DNA of 39,871 nt from Streptomyces sp. CB01881 (GTDB lineage Bacteria; Actinomycetota; Actinomycetes; Streptomycetales; Streptomycetaceae). This document shows, one piece after another, positions 7,543 through 18,741 of this stretch. The translations under genes were made by a program, and so were the position numbers. Below the pieces are notes generated by a model, which made no database searches, was not told the DNA's origin, and saw only the letters and a program-made list of their open reading frames with translations. The stretch lies in contig NZ_CP026498.1 of NCBI RefSeq assembly GCF_002953255.1, forward strand, positions 5,811,825 through 5,851,695. Direction: 5' to 3'. Position 1 is the stretch's first letter. Every line of letters begins with the position of its first letter.

Positions 7543-8319
7543 TCACGCCACCGGCCGCCCGCCGGCCAGCACCGGGCGCTCGGCTGCGCGGAGGGTGTCG
7601 TACGCCGGGTCGACGGTGCCGAAGAGCCGGTCCCAGACCGTGGTGTAGAAGCCCAGGTTGACCGCCGGGTCGGCGTGGTGGCCGGCGTGGAACATCGGCA
7701 GCGCGATCCACCGGAACACCGCCCACCGCCGGACGCGGGCGGGGAACGGCTCGACGCCCAGATGGCCGAGCAGGCCGAAGACCAGGTTGACACCGACGTA
7801 CCCGGCCAGGGCCGCGGCGGAGATCTCGTGGAGGCCGAGCACCGCGAGCCAGGCGCCGCCGAAGCCCGCCACCTCCAGCGGGTGGAGCACGAAGAGGGTG
7901 GCCGGCCGCGGGTCGGGGTAGCGGTGGTGCATCTCGTGGGCCAGCCGGTAGAGCCGGCGGCGGTGGGCGGCCCAGTGGCCGCCGTACATCAGCCCGTCCA
8001 TCACCAGGGTGAACACCAGGAGTTCGGCGACCGCACGGAGCCCGGTGTCCGCCGTGAGGCGGATCCAGCCGGCCTTCCAGAGCGCCCAGCCGGCCACGCC
8101 CACGGCGGAGTTGAGCAGCACGGCGGTGGCCGACAGCAGCAGCTCGCGCCGGTCGGGCGGCGGGGGCGGCGGGGTCACCCGGCGTTCGCCGTAGCGCCGG
8201 ACCAGCAGCCCGCCCGCGGCCAGTGCGAGCACCAGCAGCCCCAGGTTGACGGCGAGCGCACCGGCCACCACCTCACCCGGCCCGAGCCGGGCGGCCCACG
8301 TGAGCAATCCGTCCGTCAT
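7543..8319 (-). CDS. Fatty acid hydroxylase / sterol desaturase superfamily membrane protein
   Basis: A 258-aa di-iron membrane oxygenase. His clusters read HWAAH, HEMHH and FHAGHH, the HxxxH / HxxHH / HxxHH ligand pattern. Four to five hydrophobic segments flank them; a proline run (PPPPPP) separates the first helix from the core. Start ATG 8319 follows GGGTGG; an upstream extension of 48 residues is Arg/Gly-rich noise. Likely hydroxylates or desaturates a lipid or carotenoid-like substrate in the membrane, which cannot be specified. It stands alone, converging with the HTH gene 36 nt away. Confidence 0.88.
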   Translation of the reverse strand: MTDGLLTWAARLGPGEVVAGALAVNLGLLVLALAAGGLLVRRYGERRVTPPPPPPDRRELLLSATAVLLNSAVGVAGWALWKAGWIRLTADTGLRAVAELLVFTLVMDGLMYGGHWAAHRRRLYRLAHEMHHRYPDPRPATLFVLHPLEVAGFGGAWLAVLGLHEISAAALAGYVGVNLVFGLLGHLGVEPFPARVRRWAVFRWIALPMFHAGHHADPAVNLGFYTTVWDRLFGTVDPAYDTLRAAERPVLAGGRPVA

Positions 8320-8380
8320 CGCGCCACCCCCGCACCCCCGTCTACCCCGCCCGGCCCGCCCGGCCCGCCCGCAGACGCCC

Positions 8381-8512
8381 TCAGCCCGTGAAGTCCAGCA
8401 CCAGGCGGTCCTCCACCGGCCGGTACCCGGTGTTCTCGGCCGGGCGCGCGCGGAGGAACTCACCTGCCCGGGTGCGGAATTCGCCGAGGGAGGCGGTCAG
8501 GGTCCAGGTCAT
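8381..8512 (-). pseudogene. Remnant of a GNAT acetyltransferase gene: N-terminus fused to C-terminus by internal deletion
   Basis: The 43-codon frame begins MTWTLTASLGEF...FLRARPAENT, the standard start of a common actinobacterial GNAT N-acetyltransferase. It then passes directly to GYRPVEDRLVLDF and a stop, which is the usual C-terminal strand (LGYRPVEDR) of that same family. The whole acetyl-CoA-binding core is missing. The join lies at ACCGGGTACCGG, where a 5-nt direct repeat (ACCGG) could have mediated the deletion. The frame stays open, so a 43-aa peptide could still be made. The recognition rests on memory of family termini. Confidence 0.65.
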
Positions 8513-8552
8513 GGCCGATTCTCGCCCGCCCGTCGCACCGGCCACCATCGGA

Positions 8553-10619
<2,067 letters not shown>

Positions 10620-10661
10620 GCCCCCATCCTTGCGCATCGGCGCGCGGGCGGGGGCCCGGTC

Positions 10662-10853
10662 TCACTCCTTCGGCGCCTCCGGCTCCTCCACGAAGTCGAC
10701 GCGCTTGAACTGCTTGTTCATCGACTTGGCCAGGAACCAGGTGGCCACGCCGAGGGCGGCGAAGACCACGAAGCCCAGCAGGCCGGGGGTCACCTTGGTC
10801 TCGTCGAGGGCGAGCTCGGCGGCGAGGTGGGTGAGGTTCACGGGGGCGCTCAT
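10662..10853 (-). CDS. 63-aa single-helix membrane protein, downstream of mca
   Basis: One helix (about 22-42, GLLGFVVFAALGVATWFLA) is followed by a basic then acidic tail ending EEPEAPKE. No function known to me. It starts 49 nt after the mca stop and likely shares its transcript; the Shine-Dalgarno is weak (TAGAGA). Small proteins of this look are common next to mca in streptomycetes (recollection). Confidence 0.8.
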   Translation of the reverse strand: MSAPVNLTHLAAELALDETKVTPGLLGFVVFAALGVATWFLAKSMNKQFKRVDFVEEPEAPKE

Positions 10854-10902
10854 ATCTCTATGGTGGCCCGGCTCACGGGGAGCCGGGCCGTCGGGGGGTG
10901 GG

Positions 10903-11808
10903 TCAGTCGCGCGTGTCGGCGGCCTCGGCCGCCAGGGTGGGGGTGCGCAGGCCGGCGAACAGGTCGTCCTCCGGCAGGTCGGCGTCGATCAGGGTGCGGG
11001 CGAGCTCGTAGTCCTCGGTCGGCCAGACCTGGCGCTGGACGTCGAGCGGCACGCGGAACCACGGGCCGTCCGGGTCGATCTGGGTGGCGTGCGCGATCAG
11101 CGCACGGTCCCTGGTCTCGAACCAGTCGTCGCAGCGGACCCGGGTGGTGATCTCGCGCTCCTTGCGGCCGCTCTTCTCCCACCCCTCGATCCACTCTCCG
11201 TACGGCGACTCGTGGCCGTGCTCGGTGAGGTACGCGTGCAGCGCACGGATCCGGCCCATCGGGAAGCCGTGGTTGTAGTAGACCTTCAGCGGCTGCCAGG
11301 GCTCGCCGGCGTCCGGGTAGGCGTCCGGGTCGCCGGCGGCCTCGAAGGCCACCATGGTGATCTTGTGGGTCATGATGTGGTCCGGGTGCGGGTACCCGCC
11401 GTTCTCGTCGTAGGTCGTGATGACCTGCGGCTTGAACTCGCGGATCAGCCGGACGAGCGGCTCGGCCGCCTCCTTGACGTCCTGCAGGGCGAAGCAGCCC
11501 TCGGGCAGCGGGGGCAGCGGGTCTCCCTCCGGCAGGCCGGAGTCGACGAAGCCCAGCCAGGCCTGCTTGACCCCGAGGATCGCGCGGGCCTCGTCCATCT
11601 CCTTGCGCCGGACCTCGTGGATGTTCTCCTCGATCTCCGGCTTCCCCTGGAGCTTCGGGTTGAGGACCGACCCGCGTTCCCCCCCGGTGCAGGTGGCCAC
11701 GAGCACGTCCACCCCCTGGTCGACGTACATGGCCATGGTGGCCGCGCCCTTGCTGGACTCGTCGTCCGGGTGGGCGTGCACCGCCATCAGTCGCAACTGC
11801 TCAGTCAA
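10903..11808 (-). CDS. mca: Mycothiol S-conjugate amidase
   Basis: A cytosolic zinc amidase that cleaves mycothiol S-conjugates into a mercapturic acid and GlcN-Ins, detoxifying electrophiles. The 301-aa product has the LmbE/PIG-L fold motifs HAHPDDESSKG (HPDD at 13-16) and GGYPHPDHIMTHK (HPDH at 141-144), supplying metal ligands and the catalytic Asp. Other Mca features are CTGGERGSVLNP and FVDSGLPEGDPLPPLPEG; these favour Mca over the deacetylase MshB. Start is taken as TTG 11808, since GGAAGGA lies 9 nt upstream and the protein then begins MTEQLRLMAVHAHPDD; the GTG at 11826 would make that site coding. Divergent from DUF4307/greA, as in mycobacteria. Confidence 0.95.
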   Translation of the reverse strand: MTEQLRLMAVHAHPDDESSKGAATMAMYVDQGVDVLVATCTGGERGSVLNPKLQGKPEIEENIHEVRRKEMDEARAILGVKQAWLGFVDSGLPEGDPLPPLPEGCFALQDVKEAAEPLVRLIREFKPQVITTYDENGGYPHPDHIMTHKITMVAFEAAGDPDAYPDAGEPWQPLKVYYNHGFPMGRIRALHAYLTEHGHESPYGEWIEGWEKSGRKEREITTRVRCDDWFETRDRALIAHATQIDPDGPWFRVPLDVQRQVWPTEDYELARTLIDADLPEDDLFAGLRTPTLAAEAADTRD

Positions 11809-11993
11809 CGCGTGTGTTCCTTCCACAATGTCTGGGCTCCCGCGAAGTCCGGTCTGCCCACCGTCTGAGCCTCTCGGTCAGGGACCGCGTGACCGCGGGA
11901 CCGGCCGCCGAGTGCGCCGCGGCGTGACGACGCCACGCCGCCGGCACGGCCGAGCCCCGCCCCCCGCCGGACCGGCCGCGGGCGTGCCCCTCC

Positions 11994-11999
11994 TATAGT
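11994..11999 (+). promoter_or_regulatory. Likely -10 element (TATAGT) for the DUF4307 gene
   Basis: TATAGT stands out in a very GC-rich stretch, 69 nt before the ATG at 12068. No good -35 lies 17-18 nt upstream, as is common for streptomycete promoters. Confidence 0.45.
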
Positions 12000-12067
12000 G
12001 ACGGACTGGAGGACCGTCGCATTCCCCGCACCACCCCGGCGGGCCTCCGAGGAGAGGAGCAAGCCCG

Positions 12068-12484
12068 ATGAGTGCCGGCACCACCACCAGCCAGCAGCCG
12101 CCCGAGGGGCGCTACGGCCGGCGCGGCGACCGCGAGGCCGACCGCCGCCTCAAGGCGGTGGGCGCGGTGTGCGGCGTGCTGGCGCTGGGCCTGCTGGCCT
12201 GGCTGGGCGGCTCCTACCTGATCCGCGAGACCACGATCAACGGCACCGTCCCGTCCTTCGAGGCGGTCTCGGACGGCGAGATGAAGCTGCACCTGGCGGT
12301 GCGCAAGAGCGACGGCACGGCGGGCAGCTGTACCGTCCGCTCGCAGGGCCAGGACGGCGCGGTGGTCGGGGTGGCCGACTTTCCCGTCCCGAAGGACGGC
12401 TCCGGCTACGACGCCACGGTGAGCCTGAAGACCACCGCCCGCGGCACCACCGCCGAGCTGCTGGGATGCACGCCGGCGAAGTAG
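12068..12484 (+). CDS. DUF4307 family single-pass membrane protein
   Basis: A 138-aa protein. A cytosolic basic N-terminus (RYGRRGDREADRRLK) precedes one helix (about 31-52), then an extracytoplasmic beta-rich domain with two Cys (SCTVRSQGQ and LLGCTP) that may form a disulphide. GAGGAGAGGAG lies just upstream of the ATG. This gene lies between mca and greA, the arrangement known from mycobacteria (Rv1080c-Rv1082), which supports the identification. Function unknown. Confidence 0.88.
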   Translation: MSAGTTTSQQPPEGRYGRRGDREADRRLKAVGAVCGVLALGLLAWLGGSYLIRETTINGTVPSFEAVSDGEMKLHLAVRKSDGTAGSCTVRSQGQDGAVVGVADFPVPKDGSGYDATVSLKTTARGTTAELLGCTPAK

Positions 12485-12611
12485 CCGCCGGCGATCGTGG
12501 CTCGCCCGGGCGCATATTCGATCCGCGGAGCGGGAATCCGTAGAGGAGCCTTTGGCACACCGGTCCTGTACACCTCGGCGCAATGCTGTCGTCAATGGCG
12601 CGCCAACGACT

Positions 12612-12636
12612 CTCCCGCTTGTCGGCGGGAGTTGTT
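12612..12636 (+). terminator. Hairpin with T-rich tail between DUF4307 and greA
   Basis: CTCCCGC-6 nt-GCGGGAG forms a perfect 7-bp stem (12612-12631) followed by TTGTT. It likely ends the DUF4307 transcript. The rest of the 304-nt gap 12485-12788 is relatively AT-rich after 12640 and should contain the greA promoter; I could not pick a clear -35/-10 pair. Confidence 0.5.
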
Positions 12637-12788
12637 AGGCTCGTGGTTTCGCCCCTTCCGCACCAAGAGGTACGGGAGCGGGCGTTGCTTTGTAGTTACG
12701 ACCGATATCTCCACGAGCGACATCTCCACCACCACCCTGCTGACGACTCACACCCTCAGCACAGCCCCAGCACCTACGAGGAGCACCT

Positions 12789-13289
12789 GTGACCCAGACC
12801 AGCGACCACGTGACCTGGCTCACTCAGTCCGGCTACGACCAGCTCAAGGCCGAGCTGGACCACCTGACCGGCCCCTGGCGCATCGAGATCGCCCAGAAGA
12901 TCGAGGCGGCGCGCGAAGAGGGTGACCTCAAGGAGAACGCCGGTTACCACGCGGCCAAGGAGGAGCAGGGCAAGTACGAGCTGCGGATCCGCCAGCTCAC
13001 CCAGCTCCTGGAGCGCGCCAAGGTCGGCGAGGCCCCCGCGGACTCGGGCGTGGTGGCCCCGGGCATGGTCGTCACGGTCGCCTTCGACGGCGACGAGGAC
13101 GACACCATGACCTTCCTGCTGGGCTCGCGCGAGATGGCCGGCAGCGACGACCTGGACGTCTACTCCCCGCAGTCGCCGCTCGGCCGCGCGATCGACGCCA
13201 AGAAGGTCGGCGACGAGGCCGTGTACGAGCTGCCGAACGGCAAGCAGGCCTCGGTCACGATCACCGAGGTCAAGCCGCACAACGGCTGA
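12789..13289 (+). CDS. greA: Transcription elongation factor GreA
   Basis: A 166-aa factor that binds the RNA polymerase secondary channel and stimulates cleavage of backtracked RNA. The N-terminal coiled coil carries the catalytic acidic tip: KIEAAREEGDLKENAGYHAAKEEQG (Asp and Glu of GDLKENA). The C-terminal FKBP-like domain includes GSREMAG and SPLGRAIDAKKVGDEAVYELPNG. GTG 12789 has GAGGAG 5 nt upstream. Length is slightly above the 158-aa E. coli protein, normal for actinobacteria. Confidence 0.97.
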   Translation: MTQTSDHVTWLTQSGYDQLKAELDHLTGPWRIEIAQKIEAAREEGDLKENAGYHAAKEEQGKYELRIRQLTQLLERAKVGEAPADSGVVAPGMVVTVAFDGDEDDTMTFLLGSREMAGSDDLDVYSPQSPLGRAIDAKKVGDEAVYELPNGKQASVTITEVKPHNG

Positions 13290-13299
13290 CCGACCGACG

Positions 13300-13340
13300 C
13301 GCCGGGGCGGCCGTGGATCCCCTCCACGGCCGCCCCGGCG
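13300..13340. terminator. 18-bp perfect hairpin between convergent greA and ABC permease
   Basis: The arms 13300-13317 and 13323-13340 are perfect reverse complements with a 5-nt loop. It lies 11 nt after greA and 16 nt before the end of the opposite-strand permease gene, so it can serve both. No T-tract, as often in streptomycetes. Confidence 0.8.
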
Positions 13341-13355
13341 TGTCCGCGTCCGGCG

Positions 13356-14213
13356 TCAGCCCGCGGCGGAGCGGTACTTGCGCACCGACAGCCAGGAGAA
13401 GACGACGGTGATCAGCACCGACCAGAGCACCGAGACCAGCACGGCGTGCTGCATCGGCCAGGCGCTGTCCACCGGGCCGACCTGGTTGCCGAACAGGTTG
13501 CGGCAGGCCTGCACGGTGGCGCTGAACGGGTTCCAGTAGGCGATCGGCTGGAGCCAGCCCGGCATCGAGCTGATCGGCACGAACGCGTTGGAGATGAACG
13601 TCAGCGGGAAGAGCCAGATCAGGCCGGCCGAGGTGGCCGCCTCGGGGCTGCGCACCGAGAGGCCGATCAGCGCGCCGATCCAGGAGAAGGCGTAGCCGAG
13701 CAGGAGCAGCAGCGCGAACGCGCCGAGCGCCTGCGGCACCCCGTTGTGGATCCGCCAGCCGACCGCCAGCGCCACCAGCGCCAGCACCACCAGGGTGAAC
13801 GCGGTCTGGCAGAGGTCCGCCAGGGTGCGGCCGACCAGGACCGCCGAGCGGGTCATCGGCAGCGACCGGAACCTGTCCACCAGGCCCTTGGTCATGTCCT
13901 CCGCGATGCCGGCGGAGGCGCCGGCGGTGGCGAAGGTGACGGTCTGGGCGAAGATGCCGGCCATCAGGAACTGGATGTACGTGTCCGAGCTGGACTCCGC
14001 GCCGGGGATCCGGATCGCCCCGCCCATGACGTACGAGAACAGCAGCACGAACATGACCGGCTGCATGAGCCCGAACACCACGATCTCGGGTATCCGGGTC
14101 ATCCGGCGCAGGTTGCGCCTGGCGACCACCCAGGAGTCGTGCAGGGTGGCGGCCGCGCCCCGGCGCTGCTTCGGTACCGCCCCGCCGATGGCGTGCTCGG
14201 TGGCGGTCGTCAT
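13356..14213 (-). CDS. ABC-2 type (DrrB-like) exporter permease
   Basis: A 285-aa membrane protein with about six helices. Hallmarks are EIVVFGLMQPVMFVLLFSYVMGGAI, FAQTVTFATAGASAGIAEDMTKGLVDRFRSLPMTRSAVLVGRTLAD and the conserved end segment FVPISSMPGWLQPIAYWNPFSATVQACRNLF. It pairs with the ATPase directly upstream: the ATG at 14213 lies 1 nt after that stop, with GGAGCTG as Shine-Dalgarno, so translation is coupled. Exports an unknown hydrophobic compound or lipid; daunorubicin is only the name-giving substrate. Confidence 0.93.
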   Translation of the reverse strand: MTTATEHAIGGAVPKQRRGAAATLHDSWVVARRNLRRMTRIPEIVVFGLMQPVMFVLLFSYVMGGAIRIPGAESSSDTYIQFLMAGIFAQTVTFATAGASAGIAEDMTKGLVDRFRSLPMTRSAVLVGRTLADLCQTAFTLVVLALVALAVGWRIHNGVPQALGAFALLLLLGYAFSWIGALIGLSVRSPEAATSAGLIWLFPLTFISNAFVPISSMPGWLQPIAYWNPFSATVQACRNLFGNQVGPVDSAWPMQHAVLVSVLWSVLITVVFSWLSVRKYRSAAG

Positions 14214-14214
14214 G

Positions 14215-15300
<1,086 letters not shown>

Positions 15301-15520
15301 GGGCCGGCCTCATCTCATCGGACGATATGAGTGACCTGTCCTACTCTGCCCCGGGTTCAGGCACGCGGGCGACTCGGTTCCCGGCCGCGCGGCGACGGAA
15401 CGCGAGGTCTCGCGACTTCGGTGGCCTGCGGCACATCGCGCCAGGGGGCAGGCCTCCGCCCGTGCGACGGGGGCCACCGCGGTCACCGGCCCGCGCGGGC
15501 GCCCTCCGCGCGGCGCGGGC

Positions 15521-15587
15521 CCACCCGTTCCCGCGAAGGACCCCACCCGTTCCCGCGAAGGCGCCCGCCGGTTTCCCGCGAAGGACC
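15521..15587. repeat. Three tandem copies of a 22-bp repeat
   Basis: Units at 15521-15542, 15543-15564 and 15565-15587 share the core TTCCCGCGAAGG (15528, 15550, 15573), with the first two nearly identical over CCACCCGTTCCCGCGAAGG. They lie just after the ilvA stop in the 293-nt gap before the ABC operon. The rest of the gap (15301-15520) shows no gene. Confidence 0.85.
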
Positions 15588-15593
15588 GCAGGC

Positions 15594-16805
15594 CTACCGG
15601 GAGACGACGTACCCCGCCTCCTTCAGCTCGCCGAACACCGCCGCGCAGTGCTCCGGCCCCTTGGTCTCCAGGTGGAGGTCCACCTCGACCTCGGTCAGCC
15701 CCAGCTGCGGATCGATCCGCACGTGCGCCACGTCCAGCACGTTGGCGTCCACCCGGGTCAGCACCCCGAGCAGGTCCGCCAGCGCCCCCGGCCGGTCCGC
15801 CAGCCGCACCCGCAGCGACAGGTAGCGCCCGGCCGCCGCCAGGCCGTGCCGCAGCACCCGCTGCATCAGCTGGGGGTCGATGTTGCCGCCGGAGAGCACC
15901 GCCACCACGGGGCCCTCGAAGGAGTCCGGCTGTTCGAGCAGCGCCGCCACCGGGCTGACCCCGGCCGGCTCGACCACCAGCTTCAGCCGCTCCAGGCCCA
16001 GCAGCAGGGCGCGCGAGAGCGAGTCCTCGGAGACGGTGCGGACGCCGTCGGCCAGCGTGTTGATCACCTCGAACGGGATGTCCCCGGGCCGGCCGACCAT
16101 GATCCCGTCGGCCATGGTGGCGAAGTGCTCCAGCGTCACCGGGCGCCCGGCCGCCAGCGAGGGCGGGTACGCGGCCGCGCCCGCCGCCTGCACCCCGACC
16201 ACCCGCACGTCCGGGCGCAGCGGCTTCACCGCCGCCGCGATCCCGGCCAGCAGCCCGCCGCCGCCCACCCCGACCAGGATGGTGCGGACCTCCGGGCACT
16301 GCTCCAGGATCTCCAGGCCGACGGTGGCCTGGCCGGTCACCACGTCCCAGTGGTCGAAGGGGTGGATGAACACCGCGCCGGTCGCCTCCGAGTACCGCTG
16401 CGCGGCCTGCAGGGCCTCGTCCACGGTGGCACCGTGCAACCGGACCTCGGCGCCGTACTCGCGGGTCGCCGCCACCTTGGGCAGCGGCGCGGCCAGCGGC
16501 ATGAAGACCGTCGAACGGACCCCGAGCAGCGAGGCCGCCAGCGCCACCCCCTGGGCGTGGTTCCCGGCGCTCGCCGCGACCACCCCGCCGGCCCGCTGCA
16601 CCGGCGAGAGTCCCGCGATCCGCACGTACGCCCCGCGCAACTTGAACGAGCCGGTGCGCTGGAGGTTCTCGCACTTCAGGTGGACCGGCGCGCCGATCAT
16701 CGCGGAGAGGTGCCGGCTACCCTCCATCGGCGTCACCCGGGCGATCCCGGCGAGCATCTTCTGGGCACCGCGGACATCGTCGATGGTGATCGGCCAACTG
16801 TGCAT
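15594..16805 (-). CDS. ilvA: Threonine ammonia-lyase with C-terminal ACT domain
   Basis: A PLP enzyme converting threonine to 2-oxobutyrate and ammonia, feeding isoleucine synthesis or catabolism. The 403-aa protein has the PLP Lys55 in TGSFKLRGAY, ASAGNHAQGVA, the phosphate-binding VGVGGGGLLAG, and LSGGNIDPQLMQ. The C-terminal about 75 residues are a single ACT-like domain (LRVRLADRPGALADLLGVL), the short TdcB/IlvA form rather than the two-domain biosynthetic form. Divergent from a MarR regulator 122 nt away. A serine dehydratase role cannot be excluded. Confidence 0.93.
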   Translation of the reverse strand: MHSWPITIDDVRGAQKMLAGIARVTPMEGSRHLSAMIGAPVHLKCENLQRTGSFKLRGAYVRIAGLSPVQRAGGVVAASAGNHAQGVALAASLLGVRSTVFMPLAAPLPKVAATREYGAEVRLHGATVDEALQAAQRYSEATGAVFIHPFDHWDVVTGQATVGLEILEQCPEVRTILVGVGGGGLLAGIAAAVKPLRPDVRVVGVQAAGAAAYPPSLAAGRPVTLEHFATMADGIMVGRPGDIPFEVINTLADGVRTVSEDSLSRALLLGLERLKLVVEPAGVSPVAALLEQPDSFEGPVVAVLSGGNIDPQLMQRVLRHGLAAAGRYLSLRVRLADRPGALADLLGVLTRVDANVLDVAHVRIDPQLGLTEVEVDLHLETKGPEHCAAVFGELKEAGYVVSR

Positions 16806-16927
16806 AAGGCCAGCCTACGACCGGTGCCACCACCAATCGGGGACGTCGGGCCTGTTCCCGGGCCCGCCCGGCGCGCGTACGCTGCTGGTCCTGAGCCTCC
16901 CTCACCGCACGACGATCGTGAGCCGCG

Positions 16928-17407
16928 ATGACGACGACCTCGCCCCAGGCCGCCGACCGCACCGACCCCGTCCACACCCAACTCCAGTACCAGCTGGCGG
17001 TGTTCGCCCGGCGCATGGAACAGGTCCGCAGCTCCGACGCGGTGGGCGTGCTGGACCGGGCCGCCTACCTGCTGCTCGACCGGCTGGAACGGCACGGGCC
17101 CGTCAACGTCAAGGCCCTGGCCGACGCGCTCGGCGTCGACTCCTCCACCGTCACCCGGCAGGTCGCCCCCCTGGTCGCCGCCGGGCTGGTCGGCCGGGTC
17201 CAGGACCCGGCCGACCGCCGCGCCGTCCGGCTCGCGCTGACCCCGCTCGGCATCCACCGGCTGGCCGAAGTGCGGGACGGACGGGCCGAGTTGGCGCGCC
17301 GGCTGACGGCCGACTGGCCACCCGAGGAGCAGCGCGCGTTCTGCGCCCTGCTGGCCCGCTTCAACCACTCCATGGAGTCGTACACCGCGGGCCGGCAGGG
17401 CGACTGA
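16928..17407 (+). CDS. MarR family transcriptional regulator
   Basis: A 159-aa winged-helix protein: YLLLDRLERHGPVNVKALADALGVDSSTVTRQVAPLVAAGLVGRVQDPADRRAVRLALTPLG is a textbook MarR HTH and wing. It is divergent from ilvA and converges with metB (stops 5 nt apart), so it may control ilvA through the shared 122-nt promoter region. No operator stood out there. Shine-Dalgarno is weak. Confidence 0.92.
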   Translation: MTTTSPQAADRTDPVHTQLQYQLAVFARRMEQVRSSDAVGVLDRAAYLLLDRLERHGPVNVKALADALGVDSSTVTRQVAPLVAAGLVGRVQDPADRRAVRLALTPLGIHRLAEVRDGRAELARRLTADWPPEEQRAFCALLARFNHSMESYTAGRQGD

Positions 17408-17412
17408 CCCGG

Positions 17413-18567
17413 CTAGCCGAGCGCCTGCGTGAGGTCCGCGAGCAGGTCGTCGATCGACTCGATGCCGACCGAGACGCGCACCAGGTCGGCGGGCACCTCC
17501 AGGGCCGACCCGGCCACCGAGGCGTGGGTCATCCGGCCCGGGTGCTCGATCAGCGACTCGACGCCGCCCAGCGACTCGCCGAGGGTGAACAGCTGCGCCC
17601 GGTTGCAGACCTCGACCGCCGCCTCCTCGCCGCCGTTGACGCGGAACGAGACCATCCCGCCGAACGCCTTCATCTGCTTGGCGGCGATCTCGTGGCCGGG
17701 GTGCCCGGGCAGACCCGGGTAGAGCACCTGGCTCACCTTGGGGTGGCCCGCCAGCAGCTCGGCGACCCGCTCCGCGTTGGAGCTGTGCCGGTCCATCCGG
17801 ACGCCGAGCGTCTTGATGCCGCGCAGCACCAGCCAGGCGTCGAACGGGCCGGAGACGGCGCCCATCGCGTTCTGGTGGTACGCCACCTCCTCGCCGAGGC
17901 CGGCCTCGGCCAGCACCAGGGCGCCGCCGACGACGTCCGAGTGACCGCCCATGTACTTGGTGGTGGAGTGCACGACCGCGTCCGCGCCGAGCGAGATCGG
18001 CTGCTGGAGGTACGGGCTGGCGAAGGTGTTGTCGACCACGAGCAGCGCGCCGGCGCCGTGCGCGATCTCGGCGAGCGCGGCCAGGTCGGTGATACCCAGC
18101 AGCGGGTTGGACGGCGTCTCCACCCACACCGCGCGGGTGTTCGGGCGCAGCGCCTCGCGGACGGTCGAGAGGTCCTGGGTGTTGGCGACGGAGAACTCGA
18201 CGCCCCAGCGGGTCAGCACCTTGGCGAAGAGCCGGAAGGTGCCGCCGTAGGCGTCGTTGGGGATCACGATGTGGTCGCCCGGCTTGAGGATGGTGCGCAG
18301 CAGGGTGTCCTCCGCGGCCAGGCCGGAGGCGAAGGCGAGCCCGCGCGCGCCGCCCTCCAGCGCCGCGAGGCACTCCTCCAGCGCGGTACGGGTCGGGTTG
18401 GCGCTACGGCTGTACTCGTAGCCGCCCCGCAGGCCGCCCACCCCGTCCTGCTTGTAGGTGGACACCTGGTAGATCGGCGTGACGACGGCCCCGGTCTGGG
18501 GGTCTGCTTCCTGACCCGCGTGGATGGCGAGGGTCTCGAAGCCCTGGGGAAGCTGGTGCTCGGTCAT
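17413..18567 (-). CDS. metB: Cystathionine gamma-synthase / gamma-lyase, PLP-dependent
   Basis: A 384-aa Cys/Met-metabolism PLP enzyme. Lys204 in VVHSTTKYMGGHSDVVGG forms the internal aldimine; YEYSRSANPTR, FASGLAAEDTLL and ETPSNPLLGITD are family motifs. The gamma-synthase makes cystathionine from an activated homoserine, while the gamma-lyase cleaves it to cysteine, 2-oxobutyrate and ammonia; sequence alone does not separate them in actinobacteria. The presence of a cystathionine beta-synthase at 27284-28684 favours at least some lyase role (inference). No SAM riboswitch is visible in the 174-nt upstream region. Confidence 0.9.
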   Translation of the reverse strand: MTEHQLPQGFETLAIHAGQEADPQTGAVVTPIYQVSTYKQDGVGGLRGGYEYSRSANPTRTALEECLAALEGGARGLAFASGLAAEDTLLRTILKPGDHIVIPNDAYGGTFRLFAKVLTRWGVEFSVANTQDLSTVREALRPNTRAVWVETPSNPLLGITDLAALAEIAHGAGALLVVDNTFASPYLQQPISLGADAVVHSTTKYMGGHSDVVGGALVLAEAGLGEEVAYHQNAMGAVSGPFDAWLVLRGIKTLGVRMDRHSSNAERVAELLAGHPKVSQVLYPGLPGHPGHEIAAKQMKAFGGMVSFRVNGGEEAAVEVCNRAQLFTLGESLGGVESLIEHPGRMTHASVAGSALEVPADLVRVSVGIESIDDLLADLTQALG

Positions 18568-18741
18568 GGGTCCGAGCGTAGTGGCCGCACACCGTCATGC
18601 CCGTCCGAACCCGCACACCGTACGAAGGCCCTGGTAAACCGCGGTGCGACCGATTGTGTCCGACCGCTACGATCTGCACCTGCCGCACACCTGTTCACCT
18701 GCGCCGCAGCCCCTCGCGGCACCCCTGGGGAGGATCACCGC

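Noticed and set aside
15521..15587. Possible CRISPR-like array from the 22-bp repeats
   Set aside because: Tandem units without spacers.
15880..18741. N-terminal extension of the M48 reading frame over ilvA and metB
   Set aside because: The real start at 18742 has GGGGAGG, and the extension is the antisense of two well-conserved enzymes.
18568..18741. SAM riboswitch upstream of metB
   Set aside because: No recognisable conserved core or terminator structure in the 174 nt.
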